Positions 1-7,277 of a stretch of DNA of 27,567 nt are shown piece after piece. The first letter of the stretch is position 1. The number at the start of each line of letters is the position of its first letter. This stretch comes from Magnetococcales bacterium. Its GTDB lineage: Bacteria; Pseudomonadota; Magnetococcia; Magnetococcales; Magnetaquicoccaceae. A program made the position numbers and the translations under genes. Where the stretch lies: assembly GCA_015229095.1 (NCBI GenBank), contig JADGCE010000002.1, positions 1 to 27,567 of the forward strand. The letters are read 5' to 3'. The notes under the pieces are model-generated. The model made no database searches, was not told the DNA's origin, and worked only from the letters and a program-made list of their open reading frames with translations.

Positions 1-2
1 GC

Positions 3-2024
3 AACACGGGTGGCGCGGGAACAACCCCCACCCTCAGCGTCGACACCCTGGCCCCTACGGTGACCATCACCAGCAGCGCATCGGCGGTCAAAAGTGGCGA
101 AACCGCCACCCTCACCTTTACCTTCAGCGAAGCCCCCAGCGGCTTTGCCATGGAAAGTGTAGCCACTGCCAACGGCACCCTGAGCAACCTGGCAGTCAGC
201 GGTGACCCCAAAATCTACACCGCCACATTTACCCCCACCGCCGACACCGATGCCACCACCGCCAGCATCACGGTGGCTGCCGGCAGCTATACCGATGCCG
301 CAGGCAATACGGGTGGTGCGGGGACGACCTCCACCCTCAGCGTCGACACCCTGGCCCCTACGGTGACCATTACCAGCGATCTGATGACGATCAAGGCCGA
401 TGAAACCGCCACCATCACCTTTACCTTCAGTGAGATTCCCAGTGGATTGACCACGGAGGCCATCACAACGACGGGAGGTCTCTTGGGTCCGCTGACCGCC
501 ACCGGCGACGCCAAAATCTATACGGCCCCCTTCACACCCACAGCCAACGTTGCCGCCGGCAACGCCAGCGTTGCGGTGACGGCAGCAGCCTACACCGATG
601 CAGCGGGTAACCCCGGTGGTGCGGGCAGCACCCCCAGCCTTTCTCTGGATACCCTGGCCCCCACGCTGATCATCAGCAGCGATATATCCACCCTGAGAAC
701 GGGACAAACGGCACAAATCACCTTCACCTTCAGTGAAGATCCCCAGGAAAGCTTTGTCTGGAATGGCGAAAATGGCGACATTGCCGTCAGTGGCGGTACG
801 CTGGATGCCATTCGTGGCACGGGGTTGATACGTACCGCCACCTTTACACCGGCGGCAAACCTGTTGGAGGATGCCCGTATCACGGTGGCGTCCGCTGCTT
901 ATGCCGATGCGGTTGGCAACCCCGGTGGGGCTGGCAGCACGCCCAACATTCGTATCAATACCATGCCAATTATCGTGCTGCCACCCCCACCGCCCCCGGC
1001 TCCCCCCTCGACCCCGTCGGCTTCCGCGCCCACCTCGTCGCCCACTGCCCAGGCCGCCGCTCCCGCCATCGTGGATGCGGCCCCGGCCGCCGCACCAGCC
1101 GCCACTCCCGCCGCCGCTCCCGCTCCGGCCGCCGCGCCTGTGGTTGCGGATGCGGCCCCGGCCGCCGCACCAGCCCCGGCCGCCGCACCGGCTGCCGGGC
1201 CGGCGGCCGCGCCGGCGGATGCGGCCCCTGGAGCAGCGGCCAGTGGTGGCACGGGTACGGGAGGCAAAGAGGCCGGCACCGGCAACAGTTCTCCCGGCAC
1301 GACAGCCGCTGTCGCAGGAAGCAGTTCCTCCACCGGTACGGAGAGCGGCACCAGCAGCGGGGAGAAAAAAAGCCCGAACTCTGCGGGTGCGACGGGCAAC
1401 CGGGATGAAACAGTCAACCAGGGCATCCGACAACCCGTTGCTGTGGATGGACTGGCTGACGCCGCTGCGCACACCACAGCCCTGGCTGCGGAAGGATTCG
1501 CAGGCGTTGCCGCAACCGTCAAGCCCCCGGAAGGATTTGCCGCCTCCAACGCAGATACCCCACCGAAGGTGGAGGGGTTGGGTGGCGGTGCGGGGGCGGG
1601 CACCGCCACCCCGGTAGAGGGGTTTGGGGATAATGCCGACAATCGGGGGCTTGCGGGAGCCGAAGGGGGATTTCTCGACCAGGAGGAGGAAAAACAGCTA
1701 CCCGCCCGGAAGCGGGTGGCCGTGGACAGCGGCCCGGATAGTGCGGAGGGGGAGGAAAAAACGGCCAAGGAAGAGCGGTTGGATTTGGAGCCGGGTTGGG
1801 AGGAGGCCAGCCAGGGGCACACAGCCGCCGACATGGAGGAACAGGCGCGGGGAGAGGAGGCTCCTGGCGGGACGACGGAGGAAGATCGGACGCGCCTGGT
1901 GCCCTATAACATCCTGGTCTCCGGCAAACATCGCTTTACGGCACAGCTGAAAGCCCACGGCTACGGCGGCTTTCATGATTGGCAAATGCAGATGGTGAAA
2001 GAGTTGATAGAGGAGAAGGGTTGA
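3..2024 (+). CDS. Ig-like repeat surface/secreted protein, 3' part (5' end outside window)
   Basis: The reading frame is open from the left edge (first full codon at base 3) to TGA at 2022-2024, so the visible 673 residues are the C-terminal part of a longer protein. It starts inside one Ig-like domain and then shows three 101-residue domains opening with DTLAPTVTI-type boundaries, each with GETATLTFTFSE and YTDAAGNxGGAG motifs. This is the pattern of bacterial Ig-like domains (Big_12-like) found in large adhesins and type I-secreted proteins. From about base 960 a Pro run (PPPPPPAPP) leads into an Ala/Pro-rich linker and then a Gly/Ser/Glu-rich acidic stretch. The last ~40 residues (YNILVSGKHRFTAQLKAHGY and following) look folded, and I do not recognise them. 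A GTG at 60 is an internal codon, not a start. A role in adhesion or at the surface is inferred from domain type only. Confidence 0.85.
   Translation, partial: NTGGAGTTPTLSVDTLAPTVTITSSASAVKSGETATLTFTFSEAPSGFAMESVATANGTLSNLAVSGDPKIYTATFTPTADTDATTASITVAAGSYTDAAGNTGGAGTTSTLSVDTLAPTVTITSDLMTIKADETATITFTFSEIPSGLTTEAITTTGGLLGPLTATGDAKIYTAPFTPTANVAAGNASVAVTAAAYTDAAGNPGGAGSTPSLSLDTLAPTLIISSDISTLRTGQTAQITFTFSEDPQESFVWNGENGDIAVSGGTLDAIRGTGLIRTATFTPAANLLEDARITVASAAYADAVGNPGGAGSTPNIRINTMPIIVLPPPPPPAPPSTPSASAPTSSPTAQAAAPAIVDAAPAAAPAATPAAAPAPAAAPVVADAAPAAAPAPAAAPAAGPAAAPADAAPGAAASGGTGTGGKEAGTGNSSPGTTAAVAGSSSSTGTESGTSSGEKKSPNSAGATGNRDETVNQGIRQPVAVDGLADAAAHTTALAAEGFAGVAATVKPPEGFAASNADTPPKVEGLGGGAGAGTATPVEGFGDNADNRGLAGAEGGFLDQEEEKQLPARKRVAVDSGPDSAEGEEKTAKEERLDLEPGWEEASQGHTAADMEEQARGEEAPGGTTEEDRTRLVPYNILVSGKHRFTAQLKAHGYGGFHDWQMQMVKELIEEKG
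51..962 (+). repeat. Three tandem 303-bp Ig-like domain repeats
   Basis: The string gcccctacggtgaccat-type boundary recurs at 51, 354 and 657, exactly 303 bp (101 codons) apart. The first two units are close to identical at their edges and the third is more diverged in its centre. The upstream 50 bp is the tail of another unit, so the array continues outside the window. Confidence 0.85.
963..1245 (+). repeat. Pro/Ala-rich low-complexity linker
   Basis: Within the Ig-like protein this stretch encodes a polyproline segment followed by repeated DAAPAAAPA-type units. The DNA is very GC-rich (gcggccccggccgccgcacc appears twice). It is probably an extended linker. The antisense and out-of-frame open frames here are a by-product of the composition. 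Confidence 0.75.
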
Positions 2025-2036
2025 GAAGGCACCCTC

Positions 2037-3593
2037 TCATGCACCGCCGGGCCACTCTCCCACGGCTTCCTGTACACTCTTGAGGCTGGCCTGTGCGCCC
2101 TGGCGCGCCTCCTTCACCTGCGTCAACAGGGATGTATTGGCGATCAGCGACTGGTGGGTTCCCAACACACTGCCCTGCGCCGTGCGCAATATACCCGACT
2201 GCTGCTGGATCACGGCGGCCATTCTGTCGAACAATTCCGCCCCTTTTTTGGCCAATTCCGTGACATTCAAGAAACGCCGCCGGGTCTGGCTGGTATGCAG
2301 TTGATCGGTCCGGACCTGTTGCACGGCATCGTCCGACCGGTTGGCGATGGCATCCGCCACATCCACATTGGCACGGGCCAACACCTTGATCTCCTCTGCG
2401 AAAACCGCAAAGCTGCGGGTCGCCTCCGAGCGGAAAGCCTCGGCACTGGCATTGGTGGCCAACAGGTTGATCTGCAGGGTAACATCCCTGAGATGACGAA
2501 TGGCCCTCCCGCTTTCAGTTGCAGATTCCAGTAAAATTTCCGCACCTTTATTCAGTTGCTGGATCAGAAGCCCCGCCTGCTCCAGGGCCTGTTGTTCGGA
2601 GCTGATAATCGTCTGCATCTGCTCGGCCATGGGATGCAGGGCATCGGCCAACAACAGCAACTGCTCCAGGGTGGTCACTGCCGGGGTAAGAGAATCCCGT
2701 TGCTCGCCACTCAACTGCTCCAGCCGTTGACTGGCAGGTTCCCAGAGTTGGAACAGGTTCTGCAGGTGACCGATGCGGTCAGACAACAGAAGCAAAGATT
2801 GGTTCATCAATCTGGTTTTGCTGAGATGGCGCTCTTTATGCAGTTTGGCGATCAACACAACCAGTAACAGACCACCGAACAAGGCAAAAAAGAGCGCCGA
2901 CAACACCCGATGAAAAGTCTGCTCCCGTTGCCGTGCGGAATCGATGGCCAGATTTTGTGGCAATTGTTTGACCCGCTCCATGACATCCTTGATGCCTCCC
3001 TCCAAACGACGCACTTCATCTTCCAACTGGGAGAGGTTGGCCTTCAAAAAAGCCATATGCTTGTTGGCTTCCGCCTCTGCGGTCGCGTGGTCTCCGGAGG
3101 CCAATGACTCGCTTTTTGATAAAAAATCATACTGATAGATACCACGAATCAACAGTGCGCCCAGGTGTTCAAAGTCGCCATGGGATTTTTCAATCCCCTT
3201 CAAAAGGGTTTTGATGGCATCAATCTCTTTCAGCTTGGCTTCTGACTGGGCCATCTCCATGCCCTTTTGGGCGATATTTCTCCCTTCCAGAATTTCGTCA
3301 CCAAACCGTTTACCAGCCTGCACATATTTTTCGTTGCTTACCTCAAATTTTTCCCGATCTCCGATACGGGCATAAAAAAGAACCTCATTGAAACGCAACA
3401 CCTGATCCAGCTGATGGCGGGCAATCTCTGTCACGGCATGGGAGAGTGGGAACTGTTCCCGATCCACCGTATGGATAATTTCATCATAATCATAAACCAA
3501 GAACAGGCAGTAACCAACAAGCAGCACCATAAAAAAGCTGGAAAACCCATAGATGGTCAGAAGATGGTAATTGAGCTGTAACTTTTTAAACAT
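2037..3593 (-). CDS. Methyl-accepting chemotaxis-like transducer (degenerate signalling domain)
   Basis: This is a 518-residue protein. I chose ATG at 3593 because AAGGGA lies a few bases upstream. An in-frame TTG at 3626 abuts the stop of the preceding gene and would add 11 residues. TM1 lies near residues 14-35, then a ~190-residue, largely helical periplasmic region, TM2 near 228-251, and a long cytoplasmic coiled coil. Around residues 373-407 the sequence INLLATNASAEAFRS...FAVFAEEIKVLA matches the MCP hairpin tip (INLLALNAAIEAARAGE..GRGFAVVADEVRxLA), but several near-invariant positions are changed, including GRG to TRS. MCPs pass ligand signals to CheA/CheW, and here that coupling is uncertain. 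It is the last gene of a minus-strand cluster behind the channel fusion and meets the Ig-like gene tail-to-tail 12 bp apart. Function as a signal transducer is inferred. Confidence 0.8.
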   Translation of the reverse strand: MFKKLQLNYHLLTIYGFSSFFMVLLVGYCLFLVYDYDEIIHTVDREQFPLSHAVTEIARHQLDQVLRFNEVLFYARIGDREKFEVSNEKYVQAGKRFGDEILEGRNIAQKGMEMAQSEAKLKEIDAIKTLLKGIEKSHGDFEHLGALLIRGIYQYDFLSKSESLASGDHATAEAEANKHMAFLKANLSQLEDEVRRLEGGIKDVMERVKQLPQNLAIDSARQREQTFHRVLSALFFALFGGLLLVVLIAKLHKERHLSKTRLMNQSLLLLSDRIGHLQNLFQLWEPASQRLEQLSGEQRDSLTPAVTTLEQLLLLADALHPMAEQMQTIISSEQQALEQAGLLIQQLNKGAEILLESATESGRAIRHLRDVTLQINLLATNASAEAFRSEATRSFAVFAEEIKVLARANVDVADAIANRSDDAVQQVRTDQLHTSQTRRRFLNVTELAKKGAELFDRMAAVIQQQSGILRTAQGSVLGTHQSLIANTSLLTQVKEARQGAQASLKSVQEAVGEWPGGA

Positions 3594-3626
3594 GATACCG
3601 TTCCCTTGAAAAAACCTGTCGTGCAA

Positions 3627-5804
3627 TCAATTGAACAACACAACAGCCATGCTGATCATCAATACAGGATAGACGATGATGGCAGCGATATCCAACTGCG
3701 CGGCCAGGGGACGCTTCCCTTTGATGTGAAGGGCACTGGCGATCACTGTTTCTATGATAGCAAAAAAGATAAAATAATAGGTTGTCGTAAAAAATGTATC
3801 AATGCGAACCAGATAGCCAACATCCACCTTGTTGACGTTATGAAAAGACATAGAGCTCAACAATGTTGTAACCCCTACTGTAAAGCGGGAGGCTGTATAT
3901 TCAAAATTGATAAAAAACATGGCATACGCCAACAGCACCAACACCAGCAATGGCAGCAATTTTATGATATATTGATCCGTTTTTCTCTCCAATAAAATAT
4001 TATAATTGAATTGGGAATTATTCAATTGAAACAATTTTGTATTGTATTTTGGATTTCTGTAACTCCATATTCCTTCATTTTCACTGGTAAACTGCAGATG
4101 CTGCTTATCCTTCCACGCCTTTAAACCCAGATCCTTGCGCAGGAACGAATCATCTGAAATATCTGTTACCAGTATCAAATCTTCCTTGTTTTTCACTTTT
4201 GGCTTGATGCGTATTTTTAACACCTGTTGATCGAACGGGTATTCTTTCAACGGAAACACTCCGTCCAATTGGGCACTGACATCGTAAGAGATAAAATTAT
4301 TATTTGTCAACTTGTCATAATATTTTTCCCGGATGGCTGCGGCCAGCACCTTGCCGTAGGTCATCTCGAAATTCAATTTTTCGTTCTGGTCCGGATCCCA
4401 TCGAAACCACAAGAGAAAATCGGCCACAAAGTTGCCTGCGACCGGGTCAAATGACTTGATTTCATTGACATGCAAGCCGGTAAAGACCACCGTGGTCCGC
4501 TTGACAAAACGACCGTCCATCTTGAAGGCACGGGTACTCTCCTTGCGCACTTTGACCAGTTCTGGATACTTGGCATAAGTAAACTGAAACCGGGCTGGCA
4601 CAAAACGGCCACCCTTGACTTCACCGATGGCGATGTGCTTGCGACTGGAACCGGTGCTGTCAAAATAGATGGGACCGGAAATGCTGTCAATGGCATCCTC
4701 TTCACGGATGATTTTGCTCAAAAACTGCCGCATGGAACTGCGCTCTGCCCCGACGTGGCGCACAGCATGGGCCACCAACCGCACCGCCTCGTAGGAGTGG
4801 GTGGCCACCCAGTCGGGATTGGTTTGATAGGTTTGCACAAAGTTGGCCTCGTAACGGCGGGCATTTTCCCCCAGCAGGTTGGGCAGATAGGGGGTGACGG
4901 CATAGACATTTTCGGCATAAATACCGGCCCCTCGGATAAAATGCGGCCCCCCCATGCTCTCTCCGCCGATAAAATCAGCTGTCACACCCTTGTCCTTGAG
5001 CCACTTGACCACATGAACCGCGTTGCTGTAGTTCATGGCCAAAAAAATAATTTCCACCTCCATGAGATTTTTCAGGGAAGGCAGCAGATCTTCCGGTTTG
5101 AAGGCACTCCCCTCCACCTGAATCACGCTGTCCGGCTGGCTGCCCTGAATCTCCAGTTCCCGGACAAAAAATTCCGTCAGCGACTTCCCGTAGGGGGTAT
5201 TGGTGTGCACAACCGCAATTTTTTGTCGCATCAATCCGTACAAAACATAGTTGGCCAGGAAGACCGATTGGTAATAATCATCGGGAATGATACTGAAATT
5301 GCCTGGAAATTTTGCCGTTACCGCCGGATTGGTCGCGGTGGGTGCGATCAAGGGAACCTGAAATTCCTGGTAAATGGGGCTGGCCGCCAAGGTGGGTCCG
5401 CTGAAATAGTGGCCCACCACGGCCAGCAATTGACTGTTGGCCGTCAGCTCTTTGGCGGCCTCCACCGCCCGGTGTTCCCCACTCTGGCCGCTTTGGTCGT
5501 CGGCCATGGCCAGTTTGAAGGTGATGTCGCCCAGTTCCTTGTTCTGGTTGATTTCGTTGATGGCCAACTCCACACCCCGACGCATGGAGAGCCCCACCTC
5601 TGAAAACTGGCCTGTCAAGGGAGCTGCCAGGCCAATATAAAAGGTATTCTTCTTGCCGGCCATCATCCGGGAGGAGAGCACGCCCCAAACGACAACGACC
5701 ACCACCAACACCCCCACCAACACCAGGAGGGCTGACTTGAAACGGCGGCCTGCGGCTGGCCGGGTATCACTGTCGGTGGGCTGCTGAATCATGGAATCCG
5801 CCAT
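3627..5804 (-). CDS. Periplasmic-binding-protein / pentameric ligand-gated ion channel fusion
   Basis: A 725-residue protein. Residues 24-45 are a hydrophobic anchor or uncleaved signal. Residues ~54-415 read as a type I periplasmic binding domain of the Leu/Ile/Val family (IGLAAPLTGQFSEVG, VPLIAPTATNPAVT, THSYEAVRLVAHAV). Residues ~436-610 match the pLGIC extracellular β-sandwich: VVFTGLHVNEI, FLLWFRWD, and the Pro-loop EYPFDQQ at 521-527. Four membrane helices follow: M1 ~612-632 with the conserved Pro, M2 ~639-661, M3 ~666-692, M4 ~703-724 ending at the C-terminus. Known prokaryotic homologues (GLIC, ELIC) are inner-membrane homopentameric channels, and some, such as DeCLIC, carry extra N-terminal domains. 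I infer that ligand binding by the extra domain modulates the pore. ATG at 5804 is used and no strong Shine-Dalgarno is seen. DNA for the channel part (about 3650-4400) is noticeably AT-richer than its neighbours. Confidence 0.88.
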   Translation of the reverse strand: MADSMIQQPTDSDTRPAAGRRFKSALLVLVGVLVVVVVVWGVLSSRMMAGKKNTFYIGLAAPLTGQFSEVGLSMRRGVELAINEINQNKELGDITFKLAMADDQSGQSGEHRAVEAAKELTANSQLLAVVGHYFSGPTLAASPIYQEFQVPLIAPTATNPAVTAKFPGNFSIIPDDYYQSVFLANYVLYGLMRQKIAVVHTNTPYGKSLTEFFVRELEIQGSQPDSVIQVEGSAFKPEDLLPSLKNLMEVEIIFLAMNYSNAVHVVKWLKDKGVTADFIGGESMGGPHFIRGAGIYAENVYAVTPYLPNLLGENARRYEANFVQTYQTNPDWVATHSYEAVRLVAHAVRHVGAERSSMRQFLSKIIREEDAIDSISGPIYFDSTGSSRKHIAIGEVKGGRFVPARFQFTYAKYPELVKVRKESTRAFKMDGRFVKRTTVVFTGLHVNEIKSFDPVAGNFVADFLLWFRWDPDQNEKLNFEMTYGKVLAAAIREKYYDKLTNNNFISYDVSAQLDGVFPLKEYPFDQQVLKIRIKPKVKNKEDLILVTDISDDSFLRKDLGLKAWKDKQHLQFTSENEGIWSYRNPKYNTKLFQLNNSQFNYNILLERKTDQYIIKLLPLLVLVLLAYAMFFINFEYTASRFTVGVTTLLSSMSFHNVNKVDVGYLVRIDTFFTTTYYFIFFAIIETVIASALHIKGKRPLAAQLDIAAIIVYPVLMISMAVVLFN

Positions 5805-5844
5805 AAAGGCTCTTTATCTCGCTCTCTGTAATGGCAAACAGGGG

Positions 5845-6183
5845 TCACTGGGAACGCCTGGGCAACCCGCTCTTGGCAGATCCTGGAGCAGGACGCGCCG
5901 TTTGGGGCCCCTGACGCTGCACGGCGCCCTGGCTTTCTGGTTCCACCTCCCGGTCAAGGGCTCCTGCCTGAGTGAAATCCCCCTGCCCAAAGGCATCGCC
6001 CGGCTCCACATCGCGGCTTTCGGGGTGCCGTTTGACAAAACCGTCGACCCGATCCCGATCCCCCGGTTCCCGTTCAGATCGGTCCGCACCCAGAACACTA
6101 CCCGTCAGAAGCAGGAGGCAAAGTGCCAGCACCCCAATGGGCACCGCCCCCGCCGTTGCACTCTGTTTGTGATGCACTCCCAT
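5845..6183 (-). CDS. Small exported protein of unknown function
   Basis: A 112-residue protein starting at ATG 6183, preceded by a strong GGAGGGAG. Longer in-frame starts exist (up to 6480), but they would run back across the rpsP promoter and lack such a site. Residues 1-33 form a plausible signal peptide: a short basic/polar start, a hydrophobic core IGVLALCLLLLTGSVLGA, and cleavage near GA/DR. There is no clear lipobox Cys. The mature ~79 residues are rich in Arg, Glu, Asp, Gly and Pro and look disordered. It ends 40 bp before the channel-fusion start on the same strand, so it is probably co-transcribed. I recognise no family. An overlapping plus-strand open frame across the same DNA has no signal or ribosome site and is rejected. 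Confidence 0.5.
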   Translation of the reverse strand: MGVHHKQSATAGAVPIGVLALCLLLLTGSVLGADRSEREPGDRDRVDGFVKRHPESRDVEPGDAFGQGDFTQAGALDREVEPESQGAVQRQGPQTARPAPGSAKSGLPRRSQ

Positions 6184-6187
6184 TGCT

Positions 6188-6195
6188 CTCCCTCC
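6188..6195 (-). promoter_or_regulatory. Ribosome binding site deciding the small exported protein start
   Basis: The minus strand reads GGAGGGAG with about 7 bases between the GGAGG core and ATG 6183. It is the best such site in this reading frame and places the start right before the signal peptide. Confidence 0.6.
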
Positions 6196-6270
6196 ATGGC
6201 TTTCGGCACGCCCTCTTGCCCCACAGACAAAACCCCTGCGAAACCATGCAAGTTTTTGGCCGTAATGAGA

Positions 6271-6287
6271 GCATCCCTGATGGATGC
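6271..6287. other. Inverted repeat in the divergent intergenic region
   Basis: GCATCC-ctgat-GGATGC forms a perfect 6-bp stem (7 with the flanking A-T) and a 5-base loop. It lies between the divergent small-exported-protein and rpsP genes. No T-tract follows on either strand, so it is not a classic terminator. It may be an operator or a leader hairpin, or chance. Confidence 0.3.
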
Positions 6288-6334
6288 TGTTGGGATCGCA
6301 GAGCCGCTTGAGTACATTTTCTTTTTCCGAGGAC

Positions 6335-6362
6335 TTGACCTGTCGAAAAAACTCGATAGAAT
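6335..6362 (+). promoter_or_regulatory. Predicted sigma70-type promoter of the rpsP operon
   Basis: TTGACC (6335-6340) and TAGAAT (6357-6362) are separated by 16 bp, each one mismatch from consensus. The spacer holds CTGTCGA and TCGATAG around AAAAAC (6340-6359), a 7-bp inverted repeat with one mismatch that could be an operator. About 75 bp of leader follows before rpsP. Inferred from sequence only. Confidence 0.5.
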
Positions 6363-6379
6363 GACCGGATTTTACCCTT

Positions 6380-6408
6380 GCCGGCACGGGTGTCCCAACA
6401 GGACCGGC
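6380..6408 (+). promoter_or_regulatory. Possible leader hairpin upstream of rpsP
   Basis: GCCGG (6380-6384) pairs with CCGGC (6404-6408) around a 19-base loop that contains a smaller GGG/CCC pairing. It sits in the predicted 5' leader of rpsP. A regulatory role is only a possibility. Confidence 0.25.
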
Positions 6409-6442
6409 GGGGTGTTCATATCCTGAAAGAGAGGTGTTTTTT

Positions 6443-6706
6443 ATGGCAGTCCGCATTCGCATGCAGCGCAGAGGTTCCAAAAAACGGCCTTTTTATGCCG
6501 TCGTTGCCGCAGATTCCAAAATGCCCAGAGATGGCCGTTTTCTGGAAAAGCTGGGCACCTATGACCCCCGCAAAGAGGGTGACAAAGTGCGCCTGGAGAT
6601 GTCCCGGGTGGACCACTGGATCCGGGTTGGTGCCGTTCCCTCCGATTGCGTGGCGGGACTGCTCAAGAGAGCACAAGGCGCAGGAAGCCAATCCACCGGC
6701 GTTTGA
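6443..6706 (+). CDS. rpsP: 30S ribosomal protein bS16
   Basis: An 87-residue protein beginning MAVRIRMQRRGSKKRPFYAV, the characteristic S16 N-terminus, with the conserved DGRFLEKLGTYDP segment. S16 binds 16S rRNA and is needed for 30S assembly. ATG 6443 is chosen over an in-frame GTG at 6434 because GAGGTG sits 6 bases upstream and the family starts with MxVxIR. The C-terminal end is slightly variable, as usual. First gene of the conserved rpsP-rimM-trmD-rplS block. Confidence 0.97.
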   Translation: MAVRIRMQRRGSKKRPFYAVVAADSKMPRDGRFLEKLGTYDPRKEGDKVRLEMSRVDHWIRVGAVPSDCVAGLLKRAQGAGSQSTGV

Positions 6707-6732
6707 ACGGTCGCCGCGAGGTTAAAACCGCC

Positions 6733-7272
6733 ATGGTCAGCAAAGAGCAGGGGTGGGTCGCCGTCGGTCGGTTGCAGGGGGCCTTCGGCGTCAAAGGCTG
6801 GGCACGTATCCTCTCCTTCACCGATCCTCCCGAGCGTATCCTGACCTTTCCCACATGGTGGCTCGGACGGCATCTTCCGGTGGGCCACCCCCCCGGTGTC
6901 GGCTTCACGGAGGTCGTGCCGTTGTCCGGGCAAAAGCATGGCCGTGGCGTGGTGGCCCTTCTGCGCGGGGTGGAAAATCCGGAAGCTGCCCAGGCCCTCT
7001 CCGGGTCGGATGTCTGGATACCCCGCGAGAATCTGCCGGAACCGGAAGAGGGTGCCCACTACTGGGCCGATATGGTCGGCATGCAGGTGGTCACCCAGGA
7101 GGGGGAGCGACTGGGTACGGTTGCCTACCTGTTTGCCACAGGAGCCAACGATGTGTTGGTGGTACAAGAGGCCGACGGCGGGGAGCGTTTGTTGCCCTTT
7201 ACCCGGGAGGTTGTCCGGAATGTGGATCGGAACAGCCAAACCATGACCGTCTCTTTAATGCCGGGGATGTAG
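6733..7272 (+). CDS. rimM: 16S rRNA processing protein RimM
   Basis: A 179-residue protein. The N-terminal β-barrel begins WVAVGRLQGAFGVKGWARI, the signature GxxxGxxGVKG of RimM. A C-terminal PRC-barrel-like part contains YWADMVGMQVVTQEGERLGTV, GANDVLVV and LLPFTREVV. RimM binds S19 and assists 30S head maturation. ATG 6733 has GAGG 11 bases upstream. An upstream GTG at 6646 would overlap rpsP and precedes unconserved residues. The final codon is ATG immediately followed by TAG, and trmD begins two bases later, suggesting translational coupling. Confidence 0.95.
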   Translation: MVSKEQGWVAVGRLQGAFGVKGWARILSFTDPPERILTFPTWWLGRHLPVGHPPGVGFTEVVPLSGQKHGRGVVALLRGVENPEAAQALSGSDVWIPRENLPEPEEGAHYWADMVGMQVVTQEGERLGTVAYLFATGANDVLVVQEADGGERLLPFTREVVRNVDRNSQTMTVSLMPGM

Positions 7273-7277
7273 CCATT
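7263..7277 (+). promoter_or_regulatory. Ribosome binding site plus ATT start codon of trmD
   Basis: GGGG (7263-7266), then 8 bases containing the end of rimM (ATG TAG), then ATT at 7275. This arrangement suits re-initiation by ribosomes finishing rimM. Confidence 0.55.

Noticed and set aside
899..1834. Minus-strand 311-codon Ala-rich frame and plus-strand 248-codon Pro/Arg frame over the Ala/Pro linker
   Set aside because: High-GC shadows of the Ig-like protein gene, whose frame shows clear domains and continues on both sides.
4470..5603. Plus-strand 377-codon frame opposite the channel fusion
   Set aside because: Antisense shadow. The minus-strand product matches the binding-protein and pLGIC families along its full length.
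5791..6426. Plus-strand 211-codon frame upstream of rpsP
   Set aside because: No ribosome site. It would cross the rpsP promoter and the channel start, and shows no recognisable domain, while the minus strand encodes a signal-peptide protein.
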